A DNA stretch of 12,267 bases from Solirubrobacterales bacterium 70-9 (lineage in GTDB: Bacteria; Actinomycetota; Thermoleophilia; Solirubrobacterales; 70-9). Below the pieces are notes generated by a model. It had not been told where the DNA came from and did not search any database. It saw only the letters and a list, made by a program, of their open reading frames with translations. The stretch is from positions 13,485-25,751 of the forward strand of contig MKSH01000044.1 in assembly GCA_001898095.1 (NCBI GenBank). The letters run 5' to 3'. Positions within the stretch are counted from its first letter, which is position 1. Every line of letters starts with the position of its first letter. Positions 1-5,667 of this stretch are shown one piece after another. The position numbers and the translations under genes were made by a program.

Positions 1-174
1 GATGCAGCCGCCGGTGACCGAGCCCTCGATGCGGCCGGAGTCGTCGATCAGCATCTGCGCGCCGGGGTCCAGCGGCGCCGAACCGAGCCGCTCGACCAGG
101 GTCGCGACGACGACCCGATGGCCACCGCGCAGCCAGTCGGCCGCGGTCTTCTCCGCCGTAGGCGTAGCACTCAC
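1..174 (-). CDS. xdhC: XdhC/CoxI-family molybdoenzyme maturation protein, N-terminal part
   Basis: Partial gene: 58 codons are visible before the left edge. Proteins of this family bind molybdenum cofactor and help its sulfuration or insertion into xanthine dehydrogenase, CO dehydrogenase and related hydroxylases in the cytoplasm. The visible part has the family's N-terminal pattern: a short helix (residues 7-17), a strand VVVATLVERLGSAPLDPGAQ and then IEGSVTGGCI, matching the usual 'GSAPRPPGAKM...GSVSGGCVE' block. The GTG at 172-174 was chosen because it gives a normal-length N-terminus; an ATG at 174-176 is immediately followed by TGA in its own frame. No strong Shine-Dalgarno is seen. Two palindromes lie about 42 bp upstream. 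The MoaD-MoaE gene and modABC nearby fit a molybdopterin role. Which enzyme it serves cannot be seen here. Confidence 0.85.
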   Translation of the reverse strand, partial: MSATPTAEKTAADWLRGGHRVVVATLVERLGSAPLDPGAQMLIDDSGRIEGSVTGGCI

Positions 175-215
175 ATGTATGGCATATCCGATCCGCAGGA
201 ACGAAATCCAGGACA

Positions 216-256
216 GCTAAGTAATCGCTTAGCCCACACCTAAGTGATTGCTTAGG
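216..256. promoter_or_regulatory. Tandem 18-bp palindromes, candidate operator upstream of xdhC
   Basis: Two copies of one palindrome lie 23 bp apart, start to start: GCTAAGTAATCGCTTAGC at 216-233 and CCTAAGTGATTGCTTAGG at 239-256. Each has perfect 6-bp arms and a near-symmetric core around AT. The outermost base pair differs between copies (G/C versus C/G) but stays paired within each copy, as expected if the dyad itself is selected. They sit in the 108-bp gap between the moaD-moaE stop and the xdhC start, so they most likely bind a dimeric repressor or activator of xdhC. The regulator family is not identifiable; MarR, TetR or ArsR types would all fit. Confidence 0.6.
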
Positions 257-282
257 CAAGGCCGTGGCAGGCTGAGGGCCGC

Positions 283-966
283 TCAGGGAGCCGAATCCGA
301 TGGCCCGTCGGGCGGCGGGCAGCCCTCCACCCAGGCACCGTCCCCGGCCTCGTCGAGCTCCCGCTTCCAGATCGGCGCCTCGGCCTTGATCCGGTCGATC
401 GCCTCGCGGGCACCCGCGAAAGCTTCCTCGCGGTGGGGGGCGGAGACGGCGACGACGACGGCGGGCTCGCCCAGCGGGACCTTGCCGACGCGGTGCTCGG
501 CGGCGGCGGCGAGGAGGCCGTGGCGGGCGACGCATTCGGAGAGGATCTCCCGCATCCGCGCCTCGGCCATCTCGCGGTAGGCCTCGTAGTCGAGCTCGGG
601 GACCTCGCGGGTGACGCCCTGGAAGGTGATGATCGCGCCGGCGCCGGGGTCGCCGACCCGGCGGCTGACCTCTGCGGGATGCAGGGGCTCGGCGCTGACC
701 GAGACGTGGACGGGGTCGGCGCCGCCGCTCAGCGGCGGGATCAGCGCCAGCTCGTCGCCGGGCTCGATCGGCGTGGCGGCCGAGGCGTACTCCCGGTTCA
801 CCGCCATCCGCAGCGGCATCCGCTCGACCAGCTCGCCGAGCTCGGGGACCGCGGCGAGGCGGCCGAAGGCGTCGTCGACGGTGGCGCGGTCGGGCAGCTC
901 GATCTCCACCGAGTCCGATCCGGCGCGCTCGCGCAGCATCGCGAAGAGGCGGACGGTGACGATCAT
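283..966 (-). CDS. moaX: MoaD-MoaE fusion, molybdopterin synthase
   Basis: A single 227-aa chain carries both subunits of molybdopterin synthase, which inserts two sulfurs into cyclic pyranopterin monophosphate. Residues 1-82 are MoaD: a beta-grasp fold ending in PPLSGG, with the Gly81-Gly82 pair that is normally the free, thiocarboxylated C-terminus. Residues 88-215 are MoaE, with GAIITFQGVTR, LDYEAY..MA, HRVGKVPLGE and IKAEAPIWKRE; Lys194 and Lys201 align with the catalytic lysines of E. coli MoaE. Because Gly-Gly is internal, the chain should need cleavage after it, as reported for mycobacterial MoaX. The ATG at 964-966 lies 4 bp after the upstream oxygenase stop, so the two are probably cotranscribed. 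No other moa gene is in the window. Confidence 0.93.
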   Translation of the reverse strand: MIVTVRLFAMLRERAGSDSVEIELPDRATVDDAFGRLAAVPELGELVERMPLRMAVNREYASAATPIEPGDELALIPPLSGGADPVHVSVSAEPLHPAEVSRRVGDPGAGAIITFQGVTREVPELDYEAYREMAEARMREILSECVARHGLLAAAAEHRVGKVPLGEPAVVVAVSAPHREEAFAGAREAIDRIKAEAPIWKRELDEAGDGAWVEGCPPPDGPSDSAP

Positions 967-970
967 CGGC

Positions 971-1663
971 TCAAGTCGCGCTGTAGCCGCGCAGCTGGTC
1001 GCCCTGGCGGGCGTGGATGGTGGCGTTGAAGGAGATGATCACCCGTTCCAGCTCGCCTTCGTAGGGCATCGCCTGGTGCGGGAGCCACGACGGGAACAGG
1101 AGCAGTTGGCCGGGGTTCGGCTCGATGTCCTGGCTGGGCGGCATCAGGTAGGCGTTGGCGATGTCGATGTAGGCGCCGCCGAGCGCGTTGAAGGGTGGGC
1201 CGTAGAGGCGCGTCGCCCCGTTCGCCTCGCCGTACACGCGGTGGCCGATCCGCTGCTCCCGCGGGTCGATCTGGACGATGTAGACGCCCGACCAGGAGCA
1301 GTTGCCGTGGGTGTGGACATCGTGGAACGCCCCTTCTGAGCTGCACTGGAACCACATGCCCTCGATTCCCACCTGCAGGTCGAACTCCTGCCCTGCCCAC
1401 TCCGCCTTGTTCGCCCCCCGCGCGGTGGCCACCAGCCCGTCGACGACGAAGCGGACGAAGTCCTGCCACTCGGGCAGCTTCACCCGGTCGAGGAGGTCGT
1501 CGTCGCTGGCGAAGAACGGCCCCCGCGACTGCCCCCGGGCGCGTTCCTGCTCGGCCCGCCCCTGCGCGAACGCGTCGACGAGCAACGGGTTGACGCTCTC
1601 CGCGTCGGCGTACTGGTGGAGGCCGATCGGCGTCGGCCACAGCCATTGGCACTCTGCTCCCAT
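971..1663 (-). CDS. TIGR02466-type putative 2OG-Fe(II) oxygenase
   Basis: A 230-aa protein resembling the TIGR02466/PF13759 family of putative 2-oxoglutarate and iron(II)-dependent oxygenases; no substrate is established for this group. Visible family marks are the WFQCSSEG..HDVHTHGNCSWSGVYIVQ block (His114, His117 and His119 as candidate iron ligands), and GQLLLFPSWLPHQAMPYEGELERVIISFN, with His196 as the likely distal iron ligand and Arg207 as the likely 2-oxoglutarate anchor. The family length is usually near 200 aa, so the protein looks complete. A strong ribosome site (GGAGACGGAGGACG) directly precedes the ATG at 1661-1663. It is the first gene of a probable two-gene operon with the MoaD-MoaE fusion. 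No link between this family and molybdopterin is known to me. Confidence 0.8.
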   Translation of the reverse strand: MGAECQWLWPTPIGLHQYADAESVNPLLVDAFAQGRAEQERARGQSRGPFFASDDDLLDRVKLPEWQDFVRFVVDGLVATARGANKAEWAGQEFDLQVGIEGMWFQCSSEGAFHDVHTHGNCSWSGVYIVQIDPREQRIGHRVYGEANGATRLYGPPFNALGGAYIDIANAYLMPPSQDIEPNPGQLLLFPSWLPHQAMPYEGELERVIISFNATIHARQGDQLRGYSAT

Positions 1664-1709
1664 CGTCCTCCGTCTCCTCTCCTGGTCGGCGGCCCGATCG
1701 TAACGGGGG

Positions 1710-2117
1710 TCAGCGCTCGAGCTCTGGGCTCAGTCGCAGATCGAGGACTTTGAGGGCGCGGCGAACCCGCTTGTCGAAGCTCGCGAGGTCGGCATCTGCC
1801 CGCTCGGCAGTTGCGAGTGCGAACCCGTCGGCGAGGCTGATGCCGAGACCACGATGGTGAGCGGCGTTGCGGGCGAGGGTGGCGTCGGGAGCGATCGTGC
1901 GAATGCCCAGGGAGGCGATCGCATCGACGGCTGCGCGCATGGTGCGCTCGTCCTCCGCCGGGCGGACCAGGGCCTCGGCGTAGTTGACGGTGCAGACCAA
2001 GAGCTCCGTCCTGGTCGAGACCAAGCCTTCGAAAGCTGCGGACGCAGCCGCATGGTGAGGGTCGGCACGGTCGAGGGCCGCGATCACCACGTCGGTGTCC
2101 AAGACGCAGTTAGGCAC
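1710..2117 (-). CDS. vapC: VapC-family PIN-domain ribonuclease toxin
   Basis: A 135-aa PIN-domain protein, normal length for VapC. These toxins are magnesium-dependent RNases that cut tRNA or rRNA sites and are held inactive by VapB. The acidic active-site residues are visible: Asp7 in VLDTDVVIAALD, Glu48 in NYAEALV, Asp97 in SLADGFALATA and Asp115 in LASFDKRV. The start is GTG at 2115-2117. The gene lies 12 bp downstream of the AbrB-type antitoxin gene in the usual antitoxin-then-toxin order. It could be chromosomal domestication or a recent arrival; no mobile element is adjacent. Confidence 0.92.
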   Translation of the reverse strand: MPNCVLDTDVVIAALDRADPHHAAASAAFEGLVSTRTELLVCTVNYAEALVRPAEDERTMRAAVDAIASLGIRTIAPDATLARNAAHHRGLGISLADGFALATAERADADLASFDKRVRRALKVLDLRLSPELER

Positions 2118-2129
2118 GGCGGCCCGACC

Positions 2130-2348
2130 TCAGCTGCGCTCTTCCGAACGCAGGTCCTCCAGGTAGCCGGGCTCGTAGAGTCCGTCGAACACGCCAAGTG
2201 CGCCGGCGAGGTCGGGGGAGGCGCGGTGGACGACGATGCGATCCGCTCCCTCGGCCTCGATCAGGACCTCGTCGCCTGGTTGGAGCCCGGCAGCCTCGAG
2301 GGCGTCGACCGGCAGGGTGACCTGGTGCTTTCTGGAGATGCGCGGCAC
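2130..2348 (-). CDS. vapB: VapB-family antitoxin, AbrB/SpoVT DNA-binding domain
   Basis: A 72-aa protein with an N-terminal swapped-hairpin AbrB/SpoVT-type DNA-binding domain (about residues 1-42: RISRKHQVTLPVDALEAAGL, QPGDEVLIEAEG, RIVVHR). An acidic C-terminal tail (DLAGALGVFDGLYEPGYLEDLRSEERS) should wrap the PIN toxin. The start is GTG at 2346-2348. The 22-bp inverted repeat immediately upstream is a natural autoregulatory operator, as expected for VapB-VapC complexes. There is no well-spaced Shine-Dalgarno, because the GTAAAGG arm almost touches the start codon; a very short or leaderless transcript is possible. Confidence 0.9.
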   Translation of the reverse strand: MPRISRKHQVTLPVDALEAAGLQPGDEVLIEAEGADRIVVHRASPDLAGALGVFDGLYEPGYLEDLRSEERS

Positions 2349-2370
2349 GCCTTTACTTTAACGTAAAGGC
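2349..2370. promoter_or_regulatory. Inverted-repeat operator abutting vapB start
   Basis: GCCTTTAC, a 6-bp spacer (TTTAAC), then GTAAAGGC: perfect 8-bp arms in an otherwise GC-rich region. It lies directly against the vapB start codon and in the shared promoter region with the divergent CBS-domain gene (start at 2407). VapBC complexes bind such repeats to repress their own promoter, so autoregulation is the simplest reading. It may also affect the divergent gene. Confidence 0.7.
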
Positions 2371-2406
2371 TTCCATCGACCAGTCCGCACTGCTACTAGT
2401 TAGGTC

Positions 2407-2820
2407 ATGAGCGAAGCCGAGTGCACCAATCCGAAGGTCGACCGCGACGCCGAGGAGCAGTTGGTGCGCGATGCGATGGTCTCCTCGCCGAAGGCGATGG
2501 CCGCCGAGGGGACGGTCGCCGACCTGCGCGCGATGTTCGAGAACCCGCACGTGCGGACGGCCCTCCTGGTCGACGGAGACGAGTTCGCGGGGGTCGTCCA
2601 CCGCGACGATCTGGGGGACGACGAGCCCGACGAGCGGGCCGCCGGCGAGATCGCCGATCGCGACGTGCCGACGATCGGGCCCGACGCCCCGCTGGCCGAG
2701 GCGGTGCGGATGCTCGACCAGTCCGGCGACAACCGCCTGGTCGTGGTCGGAGAGGACGGCCGCACCCTGGCCGGGCTCCTCTGCCTGACCCGCGATCGCA
2801 GCGGGTTCTGCCAGAGCTGA
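2407..2820 (+). CDS. Two-CBS-domain protein
   Basis: A 137-aa stand-alone CBS-pair (Bateman) protein. CBS1 spans roughly residues 20-68 (VRDAMVSSPKAMAAEGTVAD...TALLVDGDEFAGVVHRDDL). CBS2 spans about 79-131 (AGEIADRDVPTIGPDAPLAE...RLVVVGEDGRTLAGLLCL). Such modules sense adenine nucleotides or other ligands, but small stand-alone ones mostly have no known partner. No enzymatic domain is fused. The gene is divergent from vapBC across a 58-bp gap containing the vapB operator, and convergent with the lipoprotein gene. The ribosome site is weak (TTAGG just before the ATG). The function is unknown beyond likely ligand sensing. Confidence 0.85.
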   Translation: MSEAECTNPKVDRDAEEQLVRDAMVSSPKAMAAEGTVADLRAMFENPHVRTALLVDGDEFAGVVHRDDLGDDEPDERAAGEIADRDVPTIGPDAPLAEAVRMLDQSGDNRLVVVGEDGRTLAGLLCLTRDRSGFCQS

Positions 2821-2879
2821 GCGGGCGCCGGCCGAGCTGCGCCGACCATTTCAGTTCTTGCTAAGCTGACCGCGTCTTT

Positions 2880-2900
2880 ACCTAGGCAGCACCTAGGTGC
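2880..2900. repeat. Two ACCTAGG boxes 11 bp apart, one in a 12-bp palindrome
   Basis: ACCTAGG occurs at 2880-2886 and again at 2891-2897, one helical turn apart; the second is inside the perfect palindrome GCACCTAGGTGC (2889-2900). The site is in the 107-bp convergent gap between the CBS gene and the lipoprotein gene. It could be a protein-binding site or part of a weak terminator for either gene; no clear GC stem with a T run is seen in this gap. Related CCTAGG boxes occur at 3383 and 3828. Confidence 0.4.
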
Positions 2901-2927
2901 GTTTGGAGGACGCGTCGGATGTCGAAG

Positions 2928-3380
2928 TCAGCCCGCGGGCGTGAGGCGGAGTACGAAGGGAAAGTCGCCGAAGGCAACTTCGACGAAATAGCGCCCGTCC
3001 AAGGCCACCGTGCGGCTGCCGTGGCCGGCGGCTTCGTGGAAAAGGCTGACCTTCTTGGCCTCCGGGTCGGCGCCGGCGAGGTAGGCCACGAACGGGGTCT
3101 GGTCAGCAAAGCTCACCCGCGGTTCTTCGGGTGCGTACTGGGCGAACCGCACCAGGTAGCGCCCTTTGAGTCGAAACGGGCCTTCCCGCTGGGGCGAGTA
3201 TTCGGCGTCGACCATCACTTCTCCGGGACGAAGCTTCTGCTTCAGCAGCGCCGGTGCGCCGGGCGCCTGCGGCCCCGCGGCGGGAGGTGCGGTCGCCGCT
3301 TGCTGTCCGCCGCACCCGGCCATGAGGGCCGTGGCAAAGACGGCGAGCAGGGCGAGAGAAAAGGATCTGTGGTGGGGCAT
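2928..3380 (-). CDS. Small putative lipoprotein of unknown function
   Basis: A 150-aa protein with a lipoprotein signal: a basic start (MPHHR), a hydrophobic stretch SLALLAVFATALMAG and a lipobox LMAGCGG, giving Cys23 as the likely lipidated residue. A low-complexity Ala/Pro linker follows (about residues 26-45). The rest (about 48-150) looks beta-rich, with alternating hydrophobics in RYLVRFAQY, TPFVAYLAG, RYFVEVAFGDFPFVLRL. I do not recognise a family. It should sit on the outer face of the membrane. It is divergent from the ferritin-like/mod operon, with 41 bp between starts, so they may share regulation; a role in metal or oxyanion handling would be inference. Glu codons are 7 GAA to 1 GAG. 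Confidence 0.75.
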   Translation of the reverse strand: MPHHRSFSLALLAVFATALMAGCGGQQAATAPPAAGPQAPGAPALLKQKLRPGEVMVDAEYSPQREGPFRLKGRYLVRFAQYAPEEPRVSFADQTPFVAYLAGADPEAKKVSLFHEAAGHGSRTVALDGRYFVEVAFGDFPFVLRLTPAG

Positions 3381-3421
3381 TGCCTAGGCGGTATATCGAA
3401 AATCGCGAGAAAGGAACAACA
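3381..3421. promoter_or_regulatory. Divergent promoter region of lipoprotein and ferritin-like/mod operon
   Basis: Only 41 bp separate the ATG of the lipoprotein gene (minus) from the TTG start of the ferritin-like gene (plus), so both promoters must overlap here or lie inside the genes. The gap holds a palindromic GCCTAGGC box (3382-3389), an AT-rich GTATATCGAAAAT stretch (3391-3403) that could supply a -10 region, and the AGAAAGGA ribosome site of the plus-strand gene. No clear -35 was found. A ModE-type site was looked for and not found. Confidence 0.45.
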
Positions 3422-4021
3422 TTGGGGATCACTCTGAACCGCGTGAGGTCACTCTGCCTTGCCTTACCGGTAGCCCTGATCGCCTTGGCCGTGGTCAGCT
3501 CGTCGGCCGGCGCCCAGCAGTACCGGCCGGAACCGCAAGGCGATGACATCGCCTACCTGCAGCTCGGCGCGGTGAGCGAACTTGTGACGCTCGAACTGTT
3601 CCGGTCCGCAGCCCACTCGAAGGCGCTCGGCGCGAGTGAAAAGGGCACCTTCAAGCGGCTTGCCGACCAGACGGCCAAAGGCTGGATCAAGCTCAACTCG
3701 TTGCTCGGCGAAGGGGCGATCTCGCGCGAAATATTCACCGTCAAGATTCCGGCCGGCGTGCTGAAGTCGCGGGCCAAGACGGTGGCGCTCGCGACCCGCT
3801 TCGAGAAGCTCCTTGCCGGCCTCTACCTAGGCGGTGTGGAGAGCACGATCGACCCGCCGACGCGGCTCCTGATCGGCCGTCATCTGACGACCAGCGCGCG
3901 CGACCTCAGCGTCCTGGAGGACCTGCGCGGCGGACGCCCGAGCATGCTGGCGCCGAAGCCGCTCAGCGTCGAATACGTCGGCGAACAATTCGAACGTTAC
4001 CTCGCGATCCCGGGCTCATAG
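3422..4021 (+). CDS. Exported ferritin-like helical protein at the head of the mod operon
   Basis: A 199-aa protein with an N-terminal signal peptide (hydrophobic LCLALPVALIALAVVSSSAGA, cleavage likely after AGA, before QQ). The mature part reads as a four-helix ferritin-like bundle: DIAYLQLGAVSELVTLELF, GTFKRLADQTAKGWIKLNSLLGE, TVALATRFEKLLAGLYLGGV and LIGRHLTTSARDLSVLEDL. The usual Glu/His metal ligands of helices 2 and 4 seem replaced (ADQTAKGW, SARDLS), so iron binding is doubtful. TTG at 3422 was chosen: AGAAAGGA lies 7 bp before it, whereas the longer reading frame from 3380 would add 14 odd residues before the signal peptide and run into the divergent ATG. modA follows 18 bp after the stop, so cotranscription with modABC is likely. 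Glu codons are 9 GAA to 3 GAG. Family assignment is tentative. Confidence 0.72.
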   Translation: MGITLNRVRSLCLALPVALIALAVVSSSAGAQQYRPEPQGDDIAYLQLGAVSELVTLELFRSAAHSKALGASEKGTFKRLADQTAKGWIKLNSLLGEGAISREIFTVKIPAGVLKSRAKTVALATRFEKLLAGLYLGGVESTIDPPTRLLIGRHLTTSARDLSVLEDLRGGRPSMLAPKPLSVEYVGEQFERYLAIPGS

Positions 4022-4039
4022 CCCGAACGAAGGAGAAGC

Positions 4040-4801
4040 ATGATGAGAAGCAACCTGAGTAGGAAGGGCCCGCGGCGGCTCGTCGCGCTCCTGGGATTGG
4101 CGCTGGCCCTGTGCCTCGCGGCGCCCGCCGCGGCGAGCGCGATCACGGTCTACGCGGCGGCGTCGCTCCGCGAAGCGTTCCCGGAAATGGCGCCGGCGCA
4201 GACGTACAACTTCTCCGGCTCGAACGAACTCGCGCTGCAGATCGAACGCGGCGCCCCGGCCGACGTGTTCGCCTCGGCGGCGCCGGAAGAGGCGCAGGAG
4301 CTGTTCCAGAAGGGCCTCTGCTCGCGGCCTGTCACCTTCGCGACGAACGTGGTCGTGATGTTGGTCCCGAACGGCAACCCGGGTCACCTCAAGTCCGTGT
4401 ACAGCCTGCGGCAAGGGGGCCACACGATCGCGGTCGGGATCCCGGGGGTTCCGATCGGCGGCTATACCCGCGAACTCCTCGCGCGCATGCGCCTCAGCTC
4501 GATCCTGACCAACAACACGGTGACGCTGGAAAAAAACGTCACCGGGATCACCGCGAAGGTGGCGCTCGGCGCAGTGGAAGCCGGCTTTGCCTACGTGACC
4601 GACGGACGGATCGTCTCCGACCGGGTGGAAATCATCCGGCTGCCGCGTTGGGCGCAGCCGCCGGTGCGCTACCAGGCCTGCATCGTCCACCGGGCGGGCG
4701 CGGACACGGCCGGGGCGCAGAAGTTCATGGAAGTGCTGACCGGCAAGCGGGGGAGGACGGCGCTGAAGAAGGGTGGCTTCGGGCTCCCGCCCAAGGCCTG
4801 A
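4040..4801 (+). CDS. modA: Molybdate ABC transporter substrate-binding protein ModA
   Basis: A 253-aa exported molybdate-binding protein, near the family's usual length. A signal peptide ends around AAPAAASA (residue 34). The mature start ITVYAAASLREAF and the block SGSNELALQIERGAPADVFASA are hallmark ModA sequences, forming much of the oxyanion pocket. The loop between the first helix and YNFSGS is about ten residues shorter than in typical ModA. GAAGGAGA precedes two possible ATGs (4040 and 4043); the second has the better spacing. The protein should deliver molybdate (or tungstate) to ModB-ModC at the membrane. It follows the ferritin-like gene by 18 bp and precedes modB by 11 bp. Glu codons are 10 GAA to 2 GAG, unlike the flanking genes. 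Confidence 0.93.
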   Translation: MMRSNLSRKGPRRLVALLGLALALCLAAPAAASAITVYAAASLREAFPEMAPAQTYNFSGSNELALQIERGAPADVFASAAPEEAQELFQKGLCSRPVTFATNVVVMLVPNGNPGHLKSVYSLRQGGHTIAVGIPGVPIGGYTRELLARMRLSSILTNNTVTLEKNVTGITAKVALGAVEAGFAYVTDGRIVSDRVEIIRLPRWAQPPVRYQACIVHRAGADTAGAQKFMEVLTGKRGRTALKKGGFGLPPKA

Positions 4802-4812
4802 CGGCAGACTAG

Positions 4813-5667
4813 ATGCACCTGCCCGCGATGCCGGCCGCCAGGAGGGCGGGCTTCACTGCCCTCCTGGCGCTGGCGGCGGGCATCTCGCTCACCTTCCTGG
4901 CGCTGCCCGTCGTCGCCCTCTTCACCCAGGCGCCGCTGGGTCGCCTGCCGGAACTCCTCTCCGATCCGGTCCTGCAGGAAATCCTCTCGGTCACCGTGAA
5001 GACGAACCTGATCGCCAACGCCCTCATCATCCTGCTGGGCACGCCGACCGCCTATCTGCTGGCGACGCGGCACTTTCCCGGCCGGGCGCTGCTGGTGACC
5101 GTCGTCGAGCTGCCGCTGGTGCTGCCGCCCGCGGTCGCCGGGATCGGCCTGCTCGCCGCGTTCAGCACCGGCGGCCTGTTGGGCGCGCAGCTGCAGGAAG
5201 CCGGGATCGTCATCCCCTTCACCCAATGGGCGGTGGTGTTGGCGATCACCTTCGTCGCCTCGCCCTTCTACGTGCGCCAGGCGATCGCCTCCTTCGAAGC
5301 GGTGGACCCGCGCCTGCCGGACGCCGCCCGGACGCTCGGCGCCGGTCCGGCCCGCACCTTTCTGCGGGTGTCGCTGCCGCTCGCCGCGGGCGGCCTCGTG
5401 GCGGGCTGGGTGCTGGCCTTCGCTCGCGGCGTCGGCGAGTTCGGTGCGACGATCATGTTCGCCGGCAACGTCCGCGGCGTGACCCAGACGCTGACCCTCG
5501 GCATCTATGAACAGCTCGATGCGAACTTCGACCTCTCCCTTGCGATCGGGGTGCTGCTCGTCATCCTCAGCGCCGCCGTCCTTTTGCTCTACAAGTTGAT
5601 CTCCTCGTGGCGCTCGATCTCGACTTCGACCTCCCCCTTCCGCCTTTCACGGTCTCTGCCGCGCTGA
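4813..5667 (+). CDS. modB: Molybdate ABC transporter permease ModB
   Basis: A 284-aa integral membrane permease, longer than the typical 225-aa ModB because of an extended N-terminus and a C-terminal tail that overlaps modC. It has several hydrophobic segments (TALLALAAGISLTFLALPVV, IANALIILLGTPTAYLLA, LLVTVVELPLVLPPAVAGI, the last helix LAIGVLLVILSAAVLLLY). The ABC-permease EAA loop contacting ModC is visible as EAVDPRLPDAARTLGAGPARTFL. The start is ATG 4813 with little ribosome-site support; ATG 4828 is an alternative. The final ~20 residues (SWRSISTSTSPFRLSR...) are polar and lie in the 61-bp overlap with modC. Glu codons are 5 GAA to 2 GAG. Confidence 0.93.
   Translation: MHLPAMPAARRAGFTALLALAAGISLTFLALPVVALFTQAPLGRLPELLSDPVLQEILSVTVKTNLIANALIILLGTPTAYLLATRHFPGRALLVTVVELPLVLPPAVAGIGLLAAFSTGGLLGAQLQEAGIVIPFTQWAVVLAITFVASPFYVRQAIASFEAVDPRLPDAARTLGAGPARTFLRVSLPLAAGGLVAGWVLAFARGVGEFGATIMFAGNVRGVTQTLTLGIYEQLDANFDLSLAIGVLLVILSAAVLLLYKLISSWRSISTSTSPFRLSRSLPR

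Noticed and set aside
963..1652. Second minus-strand 229-aa frame over the oxygenase
   Set aside because: Arg/Pro-rich out-of-frame shadow typical of high-GC DNA; the other frame has conserved oxygenase motifs and a strong ribosome site.
3381..3421. ModE box or molybdenum-cofactor riboswitch ahead of the mod operon
   Set aside because: Only a GTATAT fragment resembles part of a ModE site, without the inverted partner, and 41 bp is far too short for the Moco RNA.
2919..3437. Plus-strand 172-aa frame with GGAGG before its ATG
   Set aside because: It lies antisense to the lipoprotein gene, which has a clear signal peptide and lipobox; the plus-strand translation has no recognisable domain.
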